Of a stretch of DNA of 60,443 nucleotides, positions 37,112-46,426 are shown piece by piece. The notes under the pieces were generated by a model. It was not told the DNA's origin. It did not search any database and saw only the letters and a program-made list of their open reading frames with translations. The stretch covers positions 1 to 60,443 of the forward strand of contig JAIORQ010000018.1 in NCBI GenBank assembly GCA_021108035.1. Reading direction: 5' to 3'. The stretch comes from Bacteroidales bacterium. Lineage in GTDB: Bacteria > Bacteroidota > Bacteroidia > Bacteroidales > JAADGE01. The position numbers and the translations under genes are program-made. Numbering within the stretch: position 1 is the stretch's first letter; every line of letters begins with the position of its first letter.

Positions 37112-37624
37112 ATGAAAAAATCAATCGTATCATTATTACTGATCATAACGTTTTCGTTGCCCACATTTTCGCAAAAAAATGCATATGTAGATACTGAATA
37201 TATTTTAAGCAAAATACCTGCTTATGAAAATGCTCAAAATAAATTAGACGAAATTTCAAAAGAATGGCAAAAAGAAATTGAAAATAAATACAAAGAAGTA
37301 GAGCAAAAATATAAAGAATATCAAACCGAATCTGCATTATTGTCTGCTGAAATGAAAGGCCAAAGAGAAGATGAAATAATCAATTTAGAACAAGAAGCTA
37401 ATGAATTAAAAGATAAATATTTCGGAAATGAAGGAGAACTTTACAATAAACGTAAAGAACTTGTAAAACCAATTCAAGATGAAGTATATAATGCTATTAA
37501 AGAAATTGCAACCGAAGGTAATTACGGTTTCATCTTTGATAAATCAGCAGATATGTCATTAATTTATACTGATCCTAAATATGATATAAGTGATGAAATT
37601 CTCAAAAAATTGGGTTATAATTAA
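37112..37624 (+). CDS. OmpH/Skp family periplasmic chaperone (copy 1)
   Basis: 170 residues with signal peptide (about 1-20, ending TFSQ). The mature part opens with NAYVDTEYILSKIPAYENAQ, then a long charged coiled coil (about 45-120), then FIFDKSADMSLIYTDPKYDI, the OmpH/Skp pattern. Skp trimers hold unfolded outer-membrane proteins for BamA. Its position right after bamA supports this role. A second copy follows 118 bases later. Confidence 0.9.
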   Translation: MKKSIVSLLLIITFSLPTFSQKNAYVDTEYILSKIPAYENAQNKLDEISKEWQKEIENKYKEVEQKYKEYQTESALLSAEMKGQREDEIINLEQEANELKDKYFGNEGELYNKRKELVKPIQDEVYNAIKEIATEGNYGFIFDKSADMSLIYTDPKYDISDEILKKLGYN

Positions 37625-37742
37625 CAAAACATAATATAACAGAAGAAACTTCCGGTAATTTATAATTTTTTTATAAATAAAGCAAAGATAGTTTTTTACG
37701 GGAGTTACTGTCTTTACTTTGATAAACAATAAATAAATACAA

Positions 37743-38285
37743 ATGAAAGTATTATTAAGATTAAGTATTGTAGTGTTTTTTTTAACAACAGCATTCGGAA
37801 CTGTTTCTGCACAGAAATTAAAATTCGGTCATACCAATTCACAGAAATTAGTTGAAGAAATGCCTGAAACTAAAAAAGCAAGAGAAGAACTTCAAACAAT
37901 AACAGAAAAACATAAAAAACGCTTTGAAGAAATGCAAGCTGAATATCAGCAGAAATATACTGAAATTCTTGAAAACAGTGAATTAGCTGACGAAAGCCCC
38001 GAAAAATGGGATGAGTTGACAATGGAAGATAAACAAGCCGAATTCATGAGTTTACAACAAAGAATACAAGCTTATGAACAAAATGCATCAGAAAAAATTA
38101 ATCAAAAACAAGTAGAATTGTTTACTCCTATAACGGAAAAGGTTCAAAATGCAATTAAAGCCGTTGCAGAAGAAGAAGAATTTATATATATCTTTGATGA
38201 ATCAACTCTGTTGTATTTCTCAAAAACTCAAAGTATAGATGTAACTGATAAAATTAAAAAGAAACTTGCACCTGCAAACGAGTAA
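37743..38285 (+). CDS. OmpH/Skp family periplasmic chaperone (copy 2)
   Basis: 180 residues with signal peptide (about 1-24, ending TVSAQ). KLKFGHTNSQKLVEEMPETK, a coiled coil (about 45-135) and FIYIFDESTLLYFS correspond to the Skp core. It diverges from copy 1 in the coil, and duplicated skp genes after bamA are usual in Bacteroidota. A terminator lies about 150 bases downstream. Confidence 0.9.
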   Translation: MKVLLRLSIVVFFLTTAFGTVSAQKLKFGHTNSQKLVEEMPETKKAREELQTITEKHKKRFEEMQAEYQQKYTEILENSELADESPEKWDELTMEDKQAEFMSLQQRIQAYEQNASEKINQKQVELFTPITEKVQNAIKAVAEEEEFIYIFDESTLLYFSKTQSIDVTDKIKKKLAPANE

Positions 38286-38345
38286 TTGATAAGTTAATTA
38301 TACAAATAAACCTGCAATTTTGAAGGATTTTGCAGTTTATAATTA

Positions 38346-38410
38346 ATTGTTGCATTGCTTCATTGTTAAATTGCTGTTTTAACAATGAAGCAATTTAGCA
38401 ATGTAACAAT
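38346..38410. repeat. Inverted repeat of the CATTGCTTCATTGTT type
   Basis: Left arm ATTGTTGCATTGCTTCATTG and right arm CAATGAAGCAATTTAGCAAT pair with a small bulge, followed by GTAACAAT. Similar in sequence to the hairpin at 21490-21524. Intergenic, with no coding capacity. Confidence 0.5.
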
Positions 38411-38431
38411 ATTTGCTTCATTTAATTATTC

Positions 38432-38451
38432 CCGACATAAGTCGGTTTTTT
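38432..38451 (+). terminator. Intrinsic terminator after the skp genes
   Basis: CCGAC-ATAA-GTCGG followed by TTTTTT, about 147 bases after the second skp stop and 20 bases before the murI ATG. Same ATAA tetraloop as the dnaK terminator. Confidence 0.8.
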
Positions 38452-38471
38452 AATTAGTTAAAGCCTGTTTT

Positions 38472-39281
38472 ATGAATTTATCTCCCAAACAAGCTATAGG
38501 AATTTTTGATTCGGGAGCCGGCGGGCTTACGGTTGCTGCTGCCGTTAAAAACCTGTTACCAAACGAAAAAATTATTTATTTTGGTGATACAGCTCATCTG
38601 CCGTACGGAGATAAATCAAAGGAAACCGTTAAAAATTATTCGATCAGAATAACCGACTTCCTTCTTGAAAAACAATGTAAAATCATTTTAATTGCTTGTA
38701 ATACTGCATCAGCAGCTGCTTATGAAGCCGTAAAAGAAAAAGCCGGAGAAGACGCAATAGTTATTAATGTAATTGACCCGGCAACCGAATTTGTTGCTCA
38801 AAACAGCGATTTTAAAAAAGTTGGTGTTATCGGTACCAAAGGAACTATATCAAGCGGAACTTATGCAAAAAAAATCAAATTGTTTAATGATAATATTGAT
38901 GTTGTTTCATTGCAAACACCACTGCTCGTACCGATGATTGAAGAAGGATTTATTTATGATAATATCAGTAATGCCATTATCAAAGAATATTTATCAAATG
39001 AAAAATTAAACGGAATTGACGGACTGATTCTCGCTTGTACACACTACCCCATTATTAAAAATCAAATTCGAAAATTCTACAACTTTAAAACAACAGTAAT
39101 TGACTCCTCTGTTGTAACAGCAAAAAAATTAAAAGAAGTATTAATTCAACATAAAATCCTAAATACAGAAAACCATGTCCCTGAACATGAATTTTTTGTA
39201 TCCGATTATACAGACTTCTTTGAAACCCTTGCCGAAATGTTTTTTGATGATAAAGTTAATCTTCAGAAGAAGTATTTGTAA
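38472..39281 (+). CDS. murI: Glutamate racemase
   Basis: Converts L- to D-glutamate for peptidoglycan. 269 residues. GIFDSGAGGLTV with Asp13, the first catalytic cysteine in IACNTAS (Cys76) and the second in LACTHYP (Cys189) are all present. Cytoplasmic. rnhB follows after 16 bases, so the two probably form one transcript. Confidence 0.96.
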   Translation: MNLSPKQAIGIFDSGAGGLTVAAAVKNLLPNEKIIYFGDTAHLPYGDKSKETVKNYSIRITDFLLEKQCKIILIACNTASAAAYEAVKEKAGEDAIVINVIDPATEFVAQNSDFKKVGVIGTKGTISSGTYAKKIKLFNDNIDVVSLQTPLLVPMIEEGFIYDNISNAIIKEYLSNEKLNGIDGLILACTHYPIIKNQIRKFYNFKTTVIDSSVVTAKKLKEVLIQHKILNTENHVPEHEFFVSDYTDFFETLAEMFFDDKVNLQKKYL

Positions 39282-39297
39282 TAAATAACATTATGAA

Positions 39298-39900
39298 TTG
39301 TTAAAATCCCACCTCCATAAAAACAAAACCGAAGCCGGTTGCGATGAAGCCGGAAGAGGATGCTTAGCCGGACCTGTCTTTGCTGCAGCAGTGATATTTC
39401 CGCAAAATTATAAGAATGAGCTTCTTAATGATTCAAAAAAGCTTTCGGAAAAAAAAAGATATGAATTAAGGGAAGTTATAATAAATGATTGCATTGACTG
39501 GGCAGTAGCATCTGTTGACAATAATGAAATTGATAAAATAAATATTCTTAATGCATCCATAAAAGCTATGCATAAAGCTGTTGCACAATTGAAAACAAAG
39601 CCTGAATATCTGTTAATTGACGGTAACAGGTTCAAAGCATATGAAGACATTCCGCATTCTTGCATCATTAAAGGCGACGGAAAATATATGTCAATAGCGG
39701 CAGCATCTATACTTGCAAAAACTTTTCGAGATGATTATATGAAAAATCTTCATGAAAATTTCCCTCAATATAATTGGGACAAAAATAAAGGATACCCTAC
39801 CGCTGAACACAGAAATGCAATAAAAAACTGCGGTATCACAGAATATCATCGTAAATCTTTTCGATTACTTCAGAAACAAATAAAAATAAATTTCGAATAA
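39298..39900 (+). CDS. rnhB: Ribonuclease HII
   Basis: Removes ribonucleotides and RNA from RNA-DNA hybrids. 200 residues. The catalytic GCDEAGRG has Asp16 and Glu17. DSKKLSEKKRYELRE follows, the third catalytic Asp is in LLIDGNRF, and KGDGKYMSIAAASILAKTFRD is the conserved C-terminal block. The start is TTG at 39298; the nearby ATG at 39293 is in a frame that stops at once, so TTG is the only sensible choice. A transposon-like cassette begins 52 bases after the stop. Confidence 0.95.
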   Translation: MLKSHLHKNKTEAGCDEAGRGCLAGPVFAAAVIFPQNYKNELLNDSKKLSEKKRYELREVIINDCIDWAVASVDNNEIDKINILNASIKAMHKAVAQLKTKPEYLLIDGNRFKAYEDIPHSCIIKGDGKYMSIAAASILAKTFRDDYMKNLHENFPQYNWDKNKGYPTAEHRNAIKNCGITEYHRKSFRLLQKQIKINFE

Positions 39901-39951
39901 AGAAGTTATCATTTTATAAAAAAAGATAAATTTGTTTCAAATATAAAAGAA

Positions 39952-40019
39952 CGGAATTATAAGGTAATTGGGCATTATTATTTTTCGGAATTATAAGGTA
40001 ATTGGGCATTATTATTTTT
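39952..40019. repeat. Two perfect tandem copies of a 34-bp cassette-end sequence
   Basis: Units 39952-39985 and 39986-40019 are identical over 34 bases and include the 25-bp terminal repeat plus TATTATTTTT. The target duplication abuts the outer copy, so both copies lie inside the mobile cassette. Confidence 0.9.
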
Positions 40020-40049
40020 TATGCATAATATTTATTATTAGTGAGTTCA

Positions 40050-40520
40050 TTAATATACTCCGTCAAGAAGTTTCTCTGCTTCCGTTGGGCTTTTATCTAA
40101 TAATTCTATTACTATTTTTTTTACTTCATTTTGTTCGTTAATAAGATATTCTTTAAATTTACCGTCAGGAAGACGTTTGAAATATTCTTCATTGCTTTCA
40201 TCTGGTGCTTTATATGTTTCAATATTATCAAAATGTAATACAAAAAGATTTTTTGTTCTTAATGTGCTTATAATCTCTGTAACCCTTAACTGTTCCTTAA
40301 TTTTATATATTTTTGATAACAGATAGTACGCAAAAATAAAAATTGCAATAGCACTTAATATCTGAAATATCCAATACGACCAACTATTTATTTGTAATAT
40401 ATTTTCCATTTTATTTCCGTTATTTAATGATTGTGTAACTAAAATAACTAAAGCCCATATCGCCTCAACTCTTGTTAAAAATGTAATCAGTAAAGAACCT
40501 TTTATTTTAATATTTTTCAT
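40050..40520 (-). CDS. Two-helix membrane protein carried by the mobile cassette (unknown function)
   Basis: 156 residues. Two hydrophobic helices (about 8-28 and 48-70) are followed by a soluble C-terminal region of about 85 residues rich in Glu/Lys (EQLRVTEIISTLRTKNLFVL, then YFKRLPDGKFKEYL). No signal peptide cleavage site and no transposase, recombinase or enzyme motif. The topology is likely both termini in the cytoplasm. It is the only gene inside the inverted repeats, so it may be cargo. I do not recognise the family. Confidence 0.65.
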   Translation of the reverse strand: MKNIKIKGSLLITFLTRVEAIWALVILVTQSLNNGNKMENILQINSWSYWIFQILSAIAIFIFAYYLLSKIYKIKEQLRVTEIISTLRTKNLFVLHFDNIETYKAPDESNEEYFKRLPDGKFKEYLINEQNEVKKIVIELLDKSPTEAEKLLDGVY

Positions 40521-40608
40521 ACCTTTGGATTTTAAATTAAAACCTCTAATATAGGTATAAAATACTTAATGCCCAATTACCTTATAATTCCGTAAAAGAA
40601 TATAGAAA

Positions 40609-42126
40609 ATGAGTAAAAAAGCATTATTAATGATACTTGACGGTTGGGGAATCGGAGATAAATCAAAATCCGATATAATCAGTCAAGGAGACACACCATA
40701 TATTGACAGCCTTATTGAAAAATATCCTAATTCGCAATTATTAACAGACGGAGAAAATGTAGGATTGCCAAAAGGACAAATGGGAAATTCTGAAGTCGGT
40801 CATTTAAATATAGGTGCCGGAAGAGTTGTTTATCAAGATCTTGTAAAAATAAATAAAGCTGTTGAAGATAACAGCATTTCAGAAAACCCTATTCTGAAAA
40901 CTGCTTTGGAATATGCAAAAAATAATAATCAAGCAGTTCATTTTATAGGTTTGATTTCTGACGGAGGTGTACATTCATCTCAAAAACATCTTCATAAACT
41001 TTGCGACATTACAAAAGATATCGGTCTTAAGAAAGTATATATACATGCAATAACTGACGGCAGAGATACCGACCCCGAAAGCGGTTTAGGATATATTAAA
41101 AAATTGAAAAATCATTTAAAACAATCCAACGGAAAAATCGCAAGCCTCATCGGAAGATATTATACAATGGACAGAGATAAGCGATGGGAAAGAGTAAAAA
41201 AAGGATATGACTTAATGACAGCCGGTACAGGTGAGAATTCAAGAGATATTCTTTCTTCTGTTCAAAAATCTTATGATGAAGGAATTACAGATGAGTTTAT
41301 CAAACCGATTGTAATGGTTAATGAAAACAATGAACCTGTCGGATTGATTAAAGAAAAGGATGTTGTAATTTGCTTTAATTTCAGAACTGATCGTCTCAGG
41401 CAAATCACAACTGCTTTAACACAAGAAAATCTTCATGAATTCAGAATGCATACCATGGATTTGCATTATCTTACAATGACAAGATATGATGAAAGCTTTA
41501 CAAATATCCGAATTATTTATGATAAAGAAAATGTAAAAAATACTTTGGGTGAGCTTTTGGCAAAAGCCGGGAAAAAGCAATTGAGAATAGCAGAAACTGA
41601 AAAGTTTGCACATGTAACTTTCTTTTTCTCAGGTGGTCAAGCTAATGAATTTGAAAATGAAAAACGAATCTTAATACAATCTCCAAAAGTTGCAACTTAT
41701 GACTTGCAACCCGAAATGAGTGCTTATAAAGTTGCTGATGCTCTTGTTAAAGAATTAAATAAAAAAGAGCACGATTTTATTTGCCTGAACTTTGCAAACG
41801 GAGATATGGTTGGTCATACAGGAATTGTAGATGCTATATTAAAAGCTGTAAAAGCTGTTGATGAAAATGTGAAAAATGTTGTTGAAGCAGCAAAAGCAAA
41901 CGGATATTCAGTATTAATAATTGCCGATCACGGAAATGCAGACTATGCAATTAATCCTGACGGCTCACCAAATACTGCACATTCATTAAATCCGGTACCT
42001 TGCATTTTAATTGATGATGATTACACAAAAATTGAGAACGGTATTTTGGCAGATGTTGCCCCTACTCTACTGAATATAATGAATATAAAAATTCCCGAAG
42101 ATATGACGGGAAAAATTTTAGTATAG
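40609..42126 (+). CDS. gpmI: 2,3-bisphosphoglycerate-independent phosphoglycerate mutase
   Basis: Interconverts 3- and 2-phosphoglycerate in glycolysis. 505 residues. The alkaline-phosphatase-fold metal motifs are present: LMILDGWG (about 7-14), the nucleophile Ser61 in [60 protein letters not shown] and ADHGNAD. The reading frame is intact. The mobile cassette ends 16 bases before its ATG, so the ancestral promoter has been displaced by about 650 bp and transcription must come from inside the cassette or through it. Confidence 0.96.
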   Translation: MSKKALLMILDGWGIGDKSKSDIISQGDTPYIDSLIEKYPNSQLLTDGENVGLPKGQMGNSEVGHLNIGAGRVVYQDLVKINKAVEDNSISENPILKTALEYAKNNNQAVHFIGLISDGGVHSSQKHLHKLCDITKDIGLKKVYIHAITDGRDTDPESGLGYIKKLKNHLKQSNGKIASLIGRYYTMDRDKRWERVKKGYDLMTAGTGENSRDILSSVQKSYDEGITDEFIKPIVMVNENNEPVGLIKEKDVVICFNFRTDRLRQITTALTQENLHEFRMHTMDLHYLTMTRYDESFTNIRIIYDKENVKNTLGELLAKAGKKQLRIAETEKFAHVTFFFSGGQANEFENEKRILIQSPKVATYDLQPEMSAYKVADALVKELNKKEHDFICLNFANGDMVGHTGIVDAILKAVKAVDENVKNVVEAAKANGYSVLIIADHGNADYAINPDGSPNTAHSLNPVPCILIDDDYTKIENGILADVAPTLLNIMNIKIPEDMTGKILV

Positions 42127-42190
42127 ACATTTATTTTTTACTATATTACAAAAATTTATTATTTTACCAATTCACTAAAAATTAATTATC

Positions 42191-43819
42191 ATGAAAAAAT
42201 CAATACTTCTTATTTTATCCTTGATATTAATAATAAATATTCAAGCACAACAAAAAAAAACACCTTTGCAAGAACACATTAATGCCGGTAAAGAAGCATA
42301 CAATAAATTTGCTGATAAAAAAAATCATGAAATCATAAAAAATAATAAAACTTCAAAGTCCTATATTATCGGAGATACTGAAATATTTTGGAAATGGGAT
42401 TTTACAGATATGCCGCCTGCATGGGTCCAAGAACCTGCAACTTGCAGAGCAGTCGGAGATAACTCTTATGTTTTTGTAGCTGACAATCAGTGGAATAATA
42501 ATATGAATCAGATAGATGTTGACGAAGTTCTGTTCAGATTAGAAGAAGAAACATTAAACTCTTCTGAATACGGTATAATTGAAATGGATACAACATATTT
42601 CGGATTGATTCCGGATGAATTGGATAACGACCCGAAAGTTATATTCTTTTTTTCAGCTCTCGGAAGCTATAACGGTACTGTTTTCGACGGATATTTTTCG
42701 GCTTATAATCAAATGACAGAGGTAGAGGCTCAAATGGAAGGAGCACACAGCAACGAATGTGAAATGTTATATATGAGTTGTGATCCTGTTAATCCGACAG
42801 CAGCATCTACTTTATCAGTTCTTTCTCATGAACTTCAACATCTGATACATTGGGGTTATGATCCGGATGAAGACACTTGGGTTGATGAAGGTTGTGCAGA
42901 ACTTGCTATGGTAATATACGGATATCCTGATCCGATTATATATTTCCCTTCAAATCCTAATAATAATTTAATTGTTTGGGATCAACAATTTTCTGATTAT
43001 GTACAAACAATGTTGTTCTTCACATATTTATCAGAACAATACGGTGTTGAAATCATAAAAGAAATAGTTGCAAATCCGGAAAACAGTGTAACCGGAATAA
43101 ATACTGTTTTATCGAATAACGGAATTGCTGAAAGTTTCACTGATATTTTTAATAACTGGACAATTGCAAACTTTTTAGACGATACTGATTTCGACAACGG
43201 TAAATACGGATATGAAATTTTTAACTTACCTAACTTCAGTTATAATACATACTCAAATTTACCGACAGATACAAGTAGAAACATTTATGATTGTTCTGCA
43301 ATATATCATAACTTACCTCTTGATTTTGAAGAAATTGAAATTAAAGTATCTACAGATGATACCGGTAATTCGATACTGCATCTTTTAGCATATGAAGACG
43401 GAACAATTAAAGAAATATTTACTGATGACGGAGACTTGATAATGAATTTTACACAACCCGACTTATATTCATTATCTGATTTAATTTTAGTTACAGCAAA
43501 TCAAAGAACAAGCAACGACAGTACTGATTTTTCAATAAATATTTTCGATCCTACTGTGGATATAAATGAATTAGAAGATAATTCAATTAATATTTGCCCG
43601 AATCCCGTAAATGACTTTGTAACAATTTCAATAAAACTTGAAAATCCAATTAAGTTTTTTGTTGAAATAACTGACTTAAACGGAAAAATTATTAAGCGTA
43701 TTTATACAGACAGACAAATTATAAGCATTAATACTTCAACATACAGCAATGGATTATATTTCGTTAAAATAAAAACAAATAAAAAAACAATTGTACGAAA
43801 ATTTATAGTTGAAAGATGA
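42191..43819 (+). CDS. Secreted zinc metallopeptidase-like protein with T9SS sorting domain
   Basis: 542 residues with signal peptide (about 1-20, ending IQAQ). The zincin motif HELQH is at 213-217, in SHELQHLIHWGY. A DEGCAE motif at 232-237 supplies a probable third ligand Glu about 20 residues downstream, a gluzincin arrangement like M30-type peptidases. The C-terminus (about 468-542; INICPNPVNDFVTISI then SNGLYFVKIKTNKKTIVRKF) is a type A T9SS sorting domain, so the protein should be exported across the outer membrane and anchored or released. The family label beyond zincin is tentative. Its stop overlaps the DUF3109 start (ATGA). Confidence 0.82.
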   Translation: MKKSILLILSLILIINIQAQQKKTPLQEHINAGKEAYNKFADKKNHEIIKNNKTSKSYIIGDTEIFWKWDFTDMPPAWVQEPATCRAVGDNSYVFVADNQWNNNMNQIDVDEVLFRLEEETLNSSEYGIIEMDTTYFGLIPDELDNDPKVIFFFSALGSYNGTVFDGYFSAYNQMTEVEAQMEGAHSNECEMLYMSCDPVNPTAASTLSVLSHELQHLIHWGYDPDEDTWVDEGCAELAMVIYGYPDPIIYFPSNPNNNLIVWDQQFSDYVQTMLFFTYLSEQYGVEIIKEIVANPENSVTGINTVLSNNGIAESFTDIFNNWTIANFLDDTDFDNGKYGYEIFNLPNFSYNTYSNLPTDTSRNIYDCSAIYHNLPLDFEEIEIKVSTDDTGNSILHLLAYEDGTIKEIFTDDGDLIMNFTQPDLYSLSDLILVTANQRTSNDSTDFSINIFDPTVDINELEDNSINICPNPVNDFVTISIKLENPIKFFVEITDLNGKIIKRIYTDRQIISINTSTYSNGLYFVKIKTNKKTIVRKFIVER

Positions 43820-44403
43820 TTCAAATTGAAAACACATTAATTTCCGATGACATTATTGAAAAGAAGTTTGCTTGCAACCTTAAGGTATGTAAAGGGATTT
43901 GTTGTGTGAAAGGAGACTCCGGGGCACCTCTTGAAGACGATGAAATAATATTATTAGATAAAGAATATCATAAAATAGAACCGTTTTTAAGAGATGAAGG
44001 AAGAAAAGCCATAGCAGAAAACGGTATATATTATATTGACTCGGAACATGATACCGTAACCATGCTTATTAACGATAAAGAATGTGCATTTACTCTTTTT
44101 GATGAAAAAGGTATTGCATCTTGCGCGATTGAAAATGCATATTTTAAAGGAAAAACTATATTCAGAAAACCTATGTCTTGTTGGCTTTATCCTGCAAGAA
44201 CAAAAAAAATAAGCGATTTATATGCAGTGAATTATGATGTTTGGGATATCTGTAGATCTGCCGAATTATTCGGAGAAGAAAACAATATTCCTGTATATAA
44301 ATTCCTTAAAGAACCCTTAATAAAAAAGTTCGGTGAAGAATGGTATAAGCAGTTAGAATTTTATGCAAATAATAAATCAGCCGAAAGAATTACTCTTTCT
44401 TAA
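43816..44403 (+). CDS. DUF3109 family cysteine-rich protein
   Basis: 195 residues, cytoplasmic. Cys20, Cys25, Cys29 and Cys30 (ACNLKVCKGICC), together with CAF, SCAIE, SCWLYP and DICR downstream, form the conserved cysteine set of DUF3109, a relative of the YkgJ metal-binding family. Probably binds Zn or an Fe-S cluster. Coupled to the preceding peptidase by a 4-base overlap. Its 3' end overlaps the convergent DUF3857 gene by 14 bases. Confidence 0.85.
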   Translation: MIQIENTLISDDIIEKKFACNLKVCKGICCVKGDSGAPLEDDEIILLDKEYHKIEPFLRDEGRKAIAENGIYYIDSEHDTVTMLINDKECAFTLFDEKGIASCAIENAYFKGKTIFRKPMSCWLYPARTKKISDLYAVNYDVWDICRSAELFGEENNIPVYKFLKEPLIKKFGEEWYKQLEFYANNKSAERITLS

Positions 44404-46366
44404 CTAAAAACAGACTTGTTTTATTAAAGTTTGCGGCTGCATTTATTACTCTTTTATAATCTTCAAAATATTTTTTGTCATATCTTATTCCTTTATACCA
44501 TTCATTTATTATTATTTCAACAGAATTATTATTAATCAGCTTATAATCAGAGACAAAACCAAATACTGTATCACCTGCTAAAACAAATTGTTCATTGATC
44601 TTTAAGCTTTCTAAATTATTTATTTTGTAATCTTTCGGAAAGTTTAATATAAGAGTTCTGTCTAAAAAATGTGCGTAATTGAATTCAAAATCCAATTCTC
44701 TTTCTTTTTCATTATAAAGTTCAAGCTGTCTTCCAATAAGCATGCCTACTTTAAAAATAAATTTTTTACCGGCAACTTCTATTAACTTATCGGTTTCGAT
44801 TTTTCCTGTTACTATCAACGGTTTTACTCCAAAATTAACTCCTCCCTTATTTATCACCTTATATTCTAAAATTTCATCATCAAGTCCGGAGATATTAACA
44901 AATTCTTTTGACATCTCTTCTTCTTTATCTTCATCTTTTACAAAGTCATAAGCAGTTTGTGTATAATATGCATAATATCCGGTAAACTCTTGTTCAATTT
45001 CTAATAGTGTTTTATAAAAATCATCGTCAACAGTTACGTTAATAGTTGTTTTATGTCCTGATTTTTGATAATCATTAGCCGGAATAAATTTAACTTTTGA
45101 AACTCCGGTATAAAAATCGCCTACAGAAACTTCTTTTATAAACAAACCATAATTATAAATATATCTGTAAGGAATAAATCCTAATCTTGATTCTGTATTC
45201 TCTACAGACAACAGCATATCTAATTCCGGAAAATAAATAAAATAATCTTCTAAATATAAATAGGTATCAAAATCCTTGTCGAAACTCAAATCATATCTGT
45301 CATTTGTTAAAACAAACTCATGCTTGATTCCGGCTGCTTTATACAAATTTGTAAACAATTTTATCGCACCAAACTTATTAAAAGCCTTGTTTAAGTATAT
45401 ACTGTTCAACAAGGATAATTCTTTATTTAAGTAATCATAAAAAACAAAATTTTTCTTAATATAATTCTCAATTGACCTGACAGTCTTTTCAGTATCATTT
45501 TCAAAAATTGGTATTTCTTTCAATAACTTATTAATGATTTTAGTTTCTTTTTTATCAAGGGTATATATTCTGTTATATAATGAGTTTGAAATCGGCCCGT
45601 ATGATATTATATCCGATTTACCGTATAAATTTCTGTCTAATTTATACATAAATCTCATAACATCATTATCGTAGTTTGAAAATATTTCTTCAGTTACAGC
45701 ATCAACAGTATCACACTTTAAAGACCATTTATTAATATCTTCATTTACGGTTGTATCTTCAGTAAATTCTTTCAAACCGTTATAAGATTTAAATTTATAG
45801 ATCAAATTTGAAGGAGCAATAACATCAAATTCATAATTATATTTAATATTATTGTCTTGAACAATAACTGAATACCCGTTGTAAGCAGGTTCTTTTTTAA
45901 TTTTATATAAATATTCAACTTCACTTCCGATTTCAATACCTTCAAGGGCAAAATATTTATACTTTACATCAGAGTCATCAAAAACACCTTCTTTAATATC
46001 ATCCTCTTTCAATTTGGTAACAGTTCCGTCCGAATTAATTACTCGCGCTTTAATCAAAATTAATTTTAAAATATTATTTTGGGGAATATAAATCTTATTG
46101 TATTTGCTTATACTGCTCTTATTCAGCACTTTAATTTTTTTATGAAATGTTACATACTCAACAAGAGAATTATTCTCATAAACAAATTGTTGGATTCGTT
46201 TAGTTATCAAAATCACAGATTGAATTGATGTATCTGCTTTAACATCTGTTATTTTTATTTCATCTTCCCAGTCATATTTCAATGCTTCAATATCTTGGGA
46301 ATAGGTTTTAATAAAAAATGTGAGCAAAAATGCAAGGAAGAAAATAAGGCTTATTATCTTTTTCAT
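44390..46366 (-). CDS. DUF3857 protein with degenerate transglutaminase-like domain
   Basis: 658 residues with signal peptide (about 1-23). The DUF3857 domain (about 35-230; LVEYVTFHKKIKVLNKSSIS then GIEIGSEVEYLYKIKKEP) is intact. In the transglutaminase-like region the usual GDCKxKxxL is replaced by NKFGAIKLFTNLYKAAGI and the His/Asp positions are also lost, so no thiol protease/transglutaminase activity is expected. The C-terminal third matches the DUF3858-like beta domain. Periplasmic. It follows a paralogue with an intact triad 60 bases upstream in the same direction. Confidence 0.78.
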   Translation of the reverse strand: MKKIISLIFFLAFLLTFFIKTYSQDIEALKYDWEDEIKITDVKADTSIQSVILITKRIQQFVYENNSLVEYVTFHKKIKVLNKSSISKYNKIYIPQNNILKLILIKARVINSDGTVTKLKEDDIKEGVFDDSDVKYKYFALEGIEIGSEVEYLYKIKKEPAYNGYSVIVQDNNIKYNYEFDVIAPSNLIYKFKSYNGLKEFTEDTTVNEDINKWSLKCDTVDAVTEEIFSNYDNDVMRFMYKLDRNLYGKSDIISYGPISNSLYNRIYTLDKKETKIINKLLKEIPIFENDTEKTVRSIENYIKKNFVFYDYLNKELSLLNSIYLNKAFNKFGAIKLFTNLYKAAGIKHEFVLTNDRYDLSFDKDFDTYLYLEDYFIYFPELDMLLSVENTESRLGFIPYRYIYNYGLFIKEVSVGDFYTGVSKVKFIPANDYQKSGHKTTINVTVDDDFYKTLLEIEQEFTGYYAYYTQTAYDFVKDEDKEEEMSKEFVNISGLDDEILEYKVINKGGVNFGVKPLIVTGKIETDKLIEVAGKKFIFKVGMLIGRQLELYNEKERELDFEFNYAHFLDRTLILNFPKDYKINNLESLKINEQFVLAGDTVFGFVSDYKLINNNSVEIIINEWYKGIRYDKKYFEDYKRVINAAANFNKTSLFLVKKE

Positions 46367-46426
46367 AGTGTGGAAAATTAAATCAATTTCGGTTTATTTG
46401 TATTTTACCAAGTAAATATATATCCA

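Larger units (their letters stand above)
39952..40592. mobile_element. Transposase-less mobile cassette with terminal inverted repeats and 8-bp target duplication
   Basis: 641-bp element. The left end begins CGGAATTATAAGGTAATTGG and the same 25-bp terminal sequence ends the element in perfect inverted orientation (40568-40592). It is flanked by a perfect 8-bp direct repeat TAAAAGAA (39944-39951 and 40593-40600). It contains one gene (40050-40520, leftward) that is not a transposase, so the element would need a transposase in trans, like a mobile insertion cassette. The left terminal segment is duplicated in tandem. The right end lies 16 bases upstream of the gpmI ATG. An 8-bp duplication is compatible with several IS families (IS1595, ISL3, IS66, IS256); I cannot choose among them. 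Confidence 0.85.
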
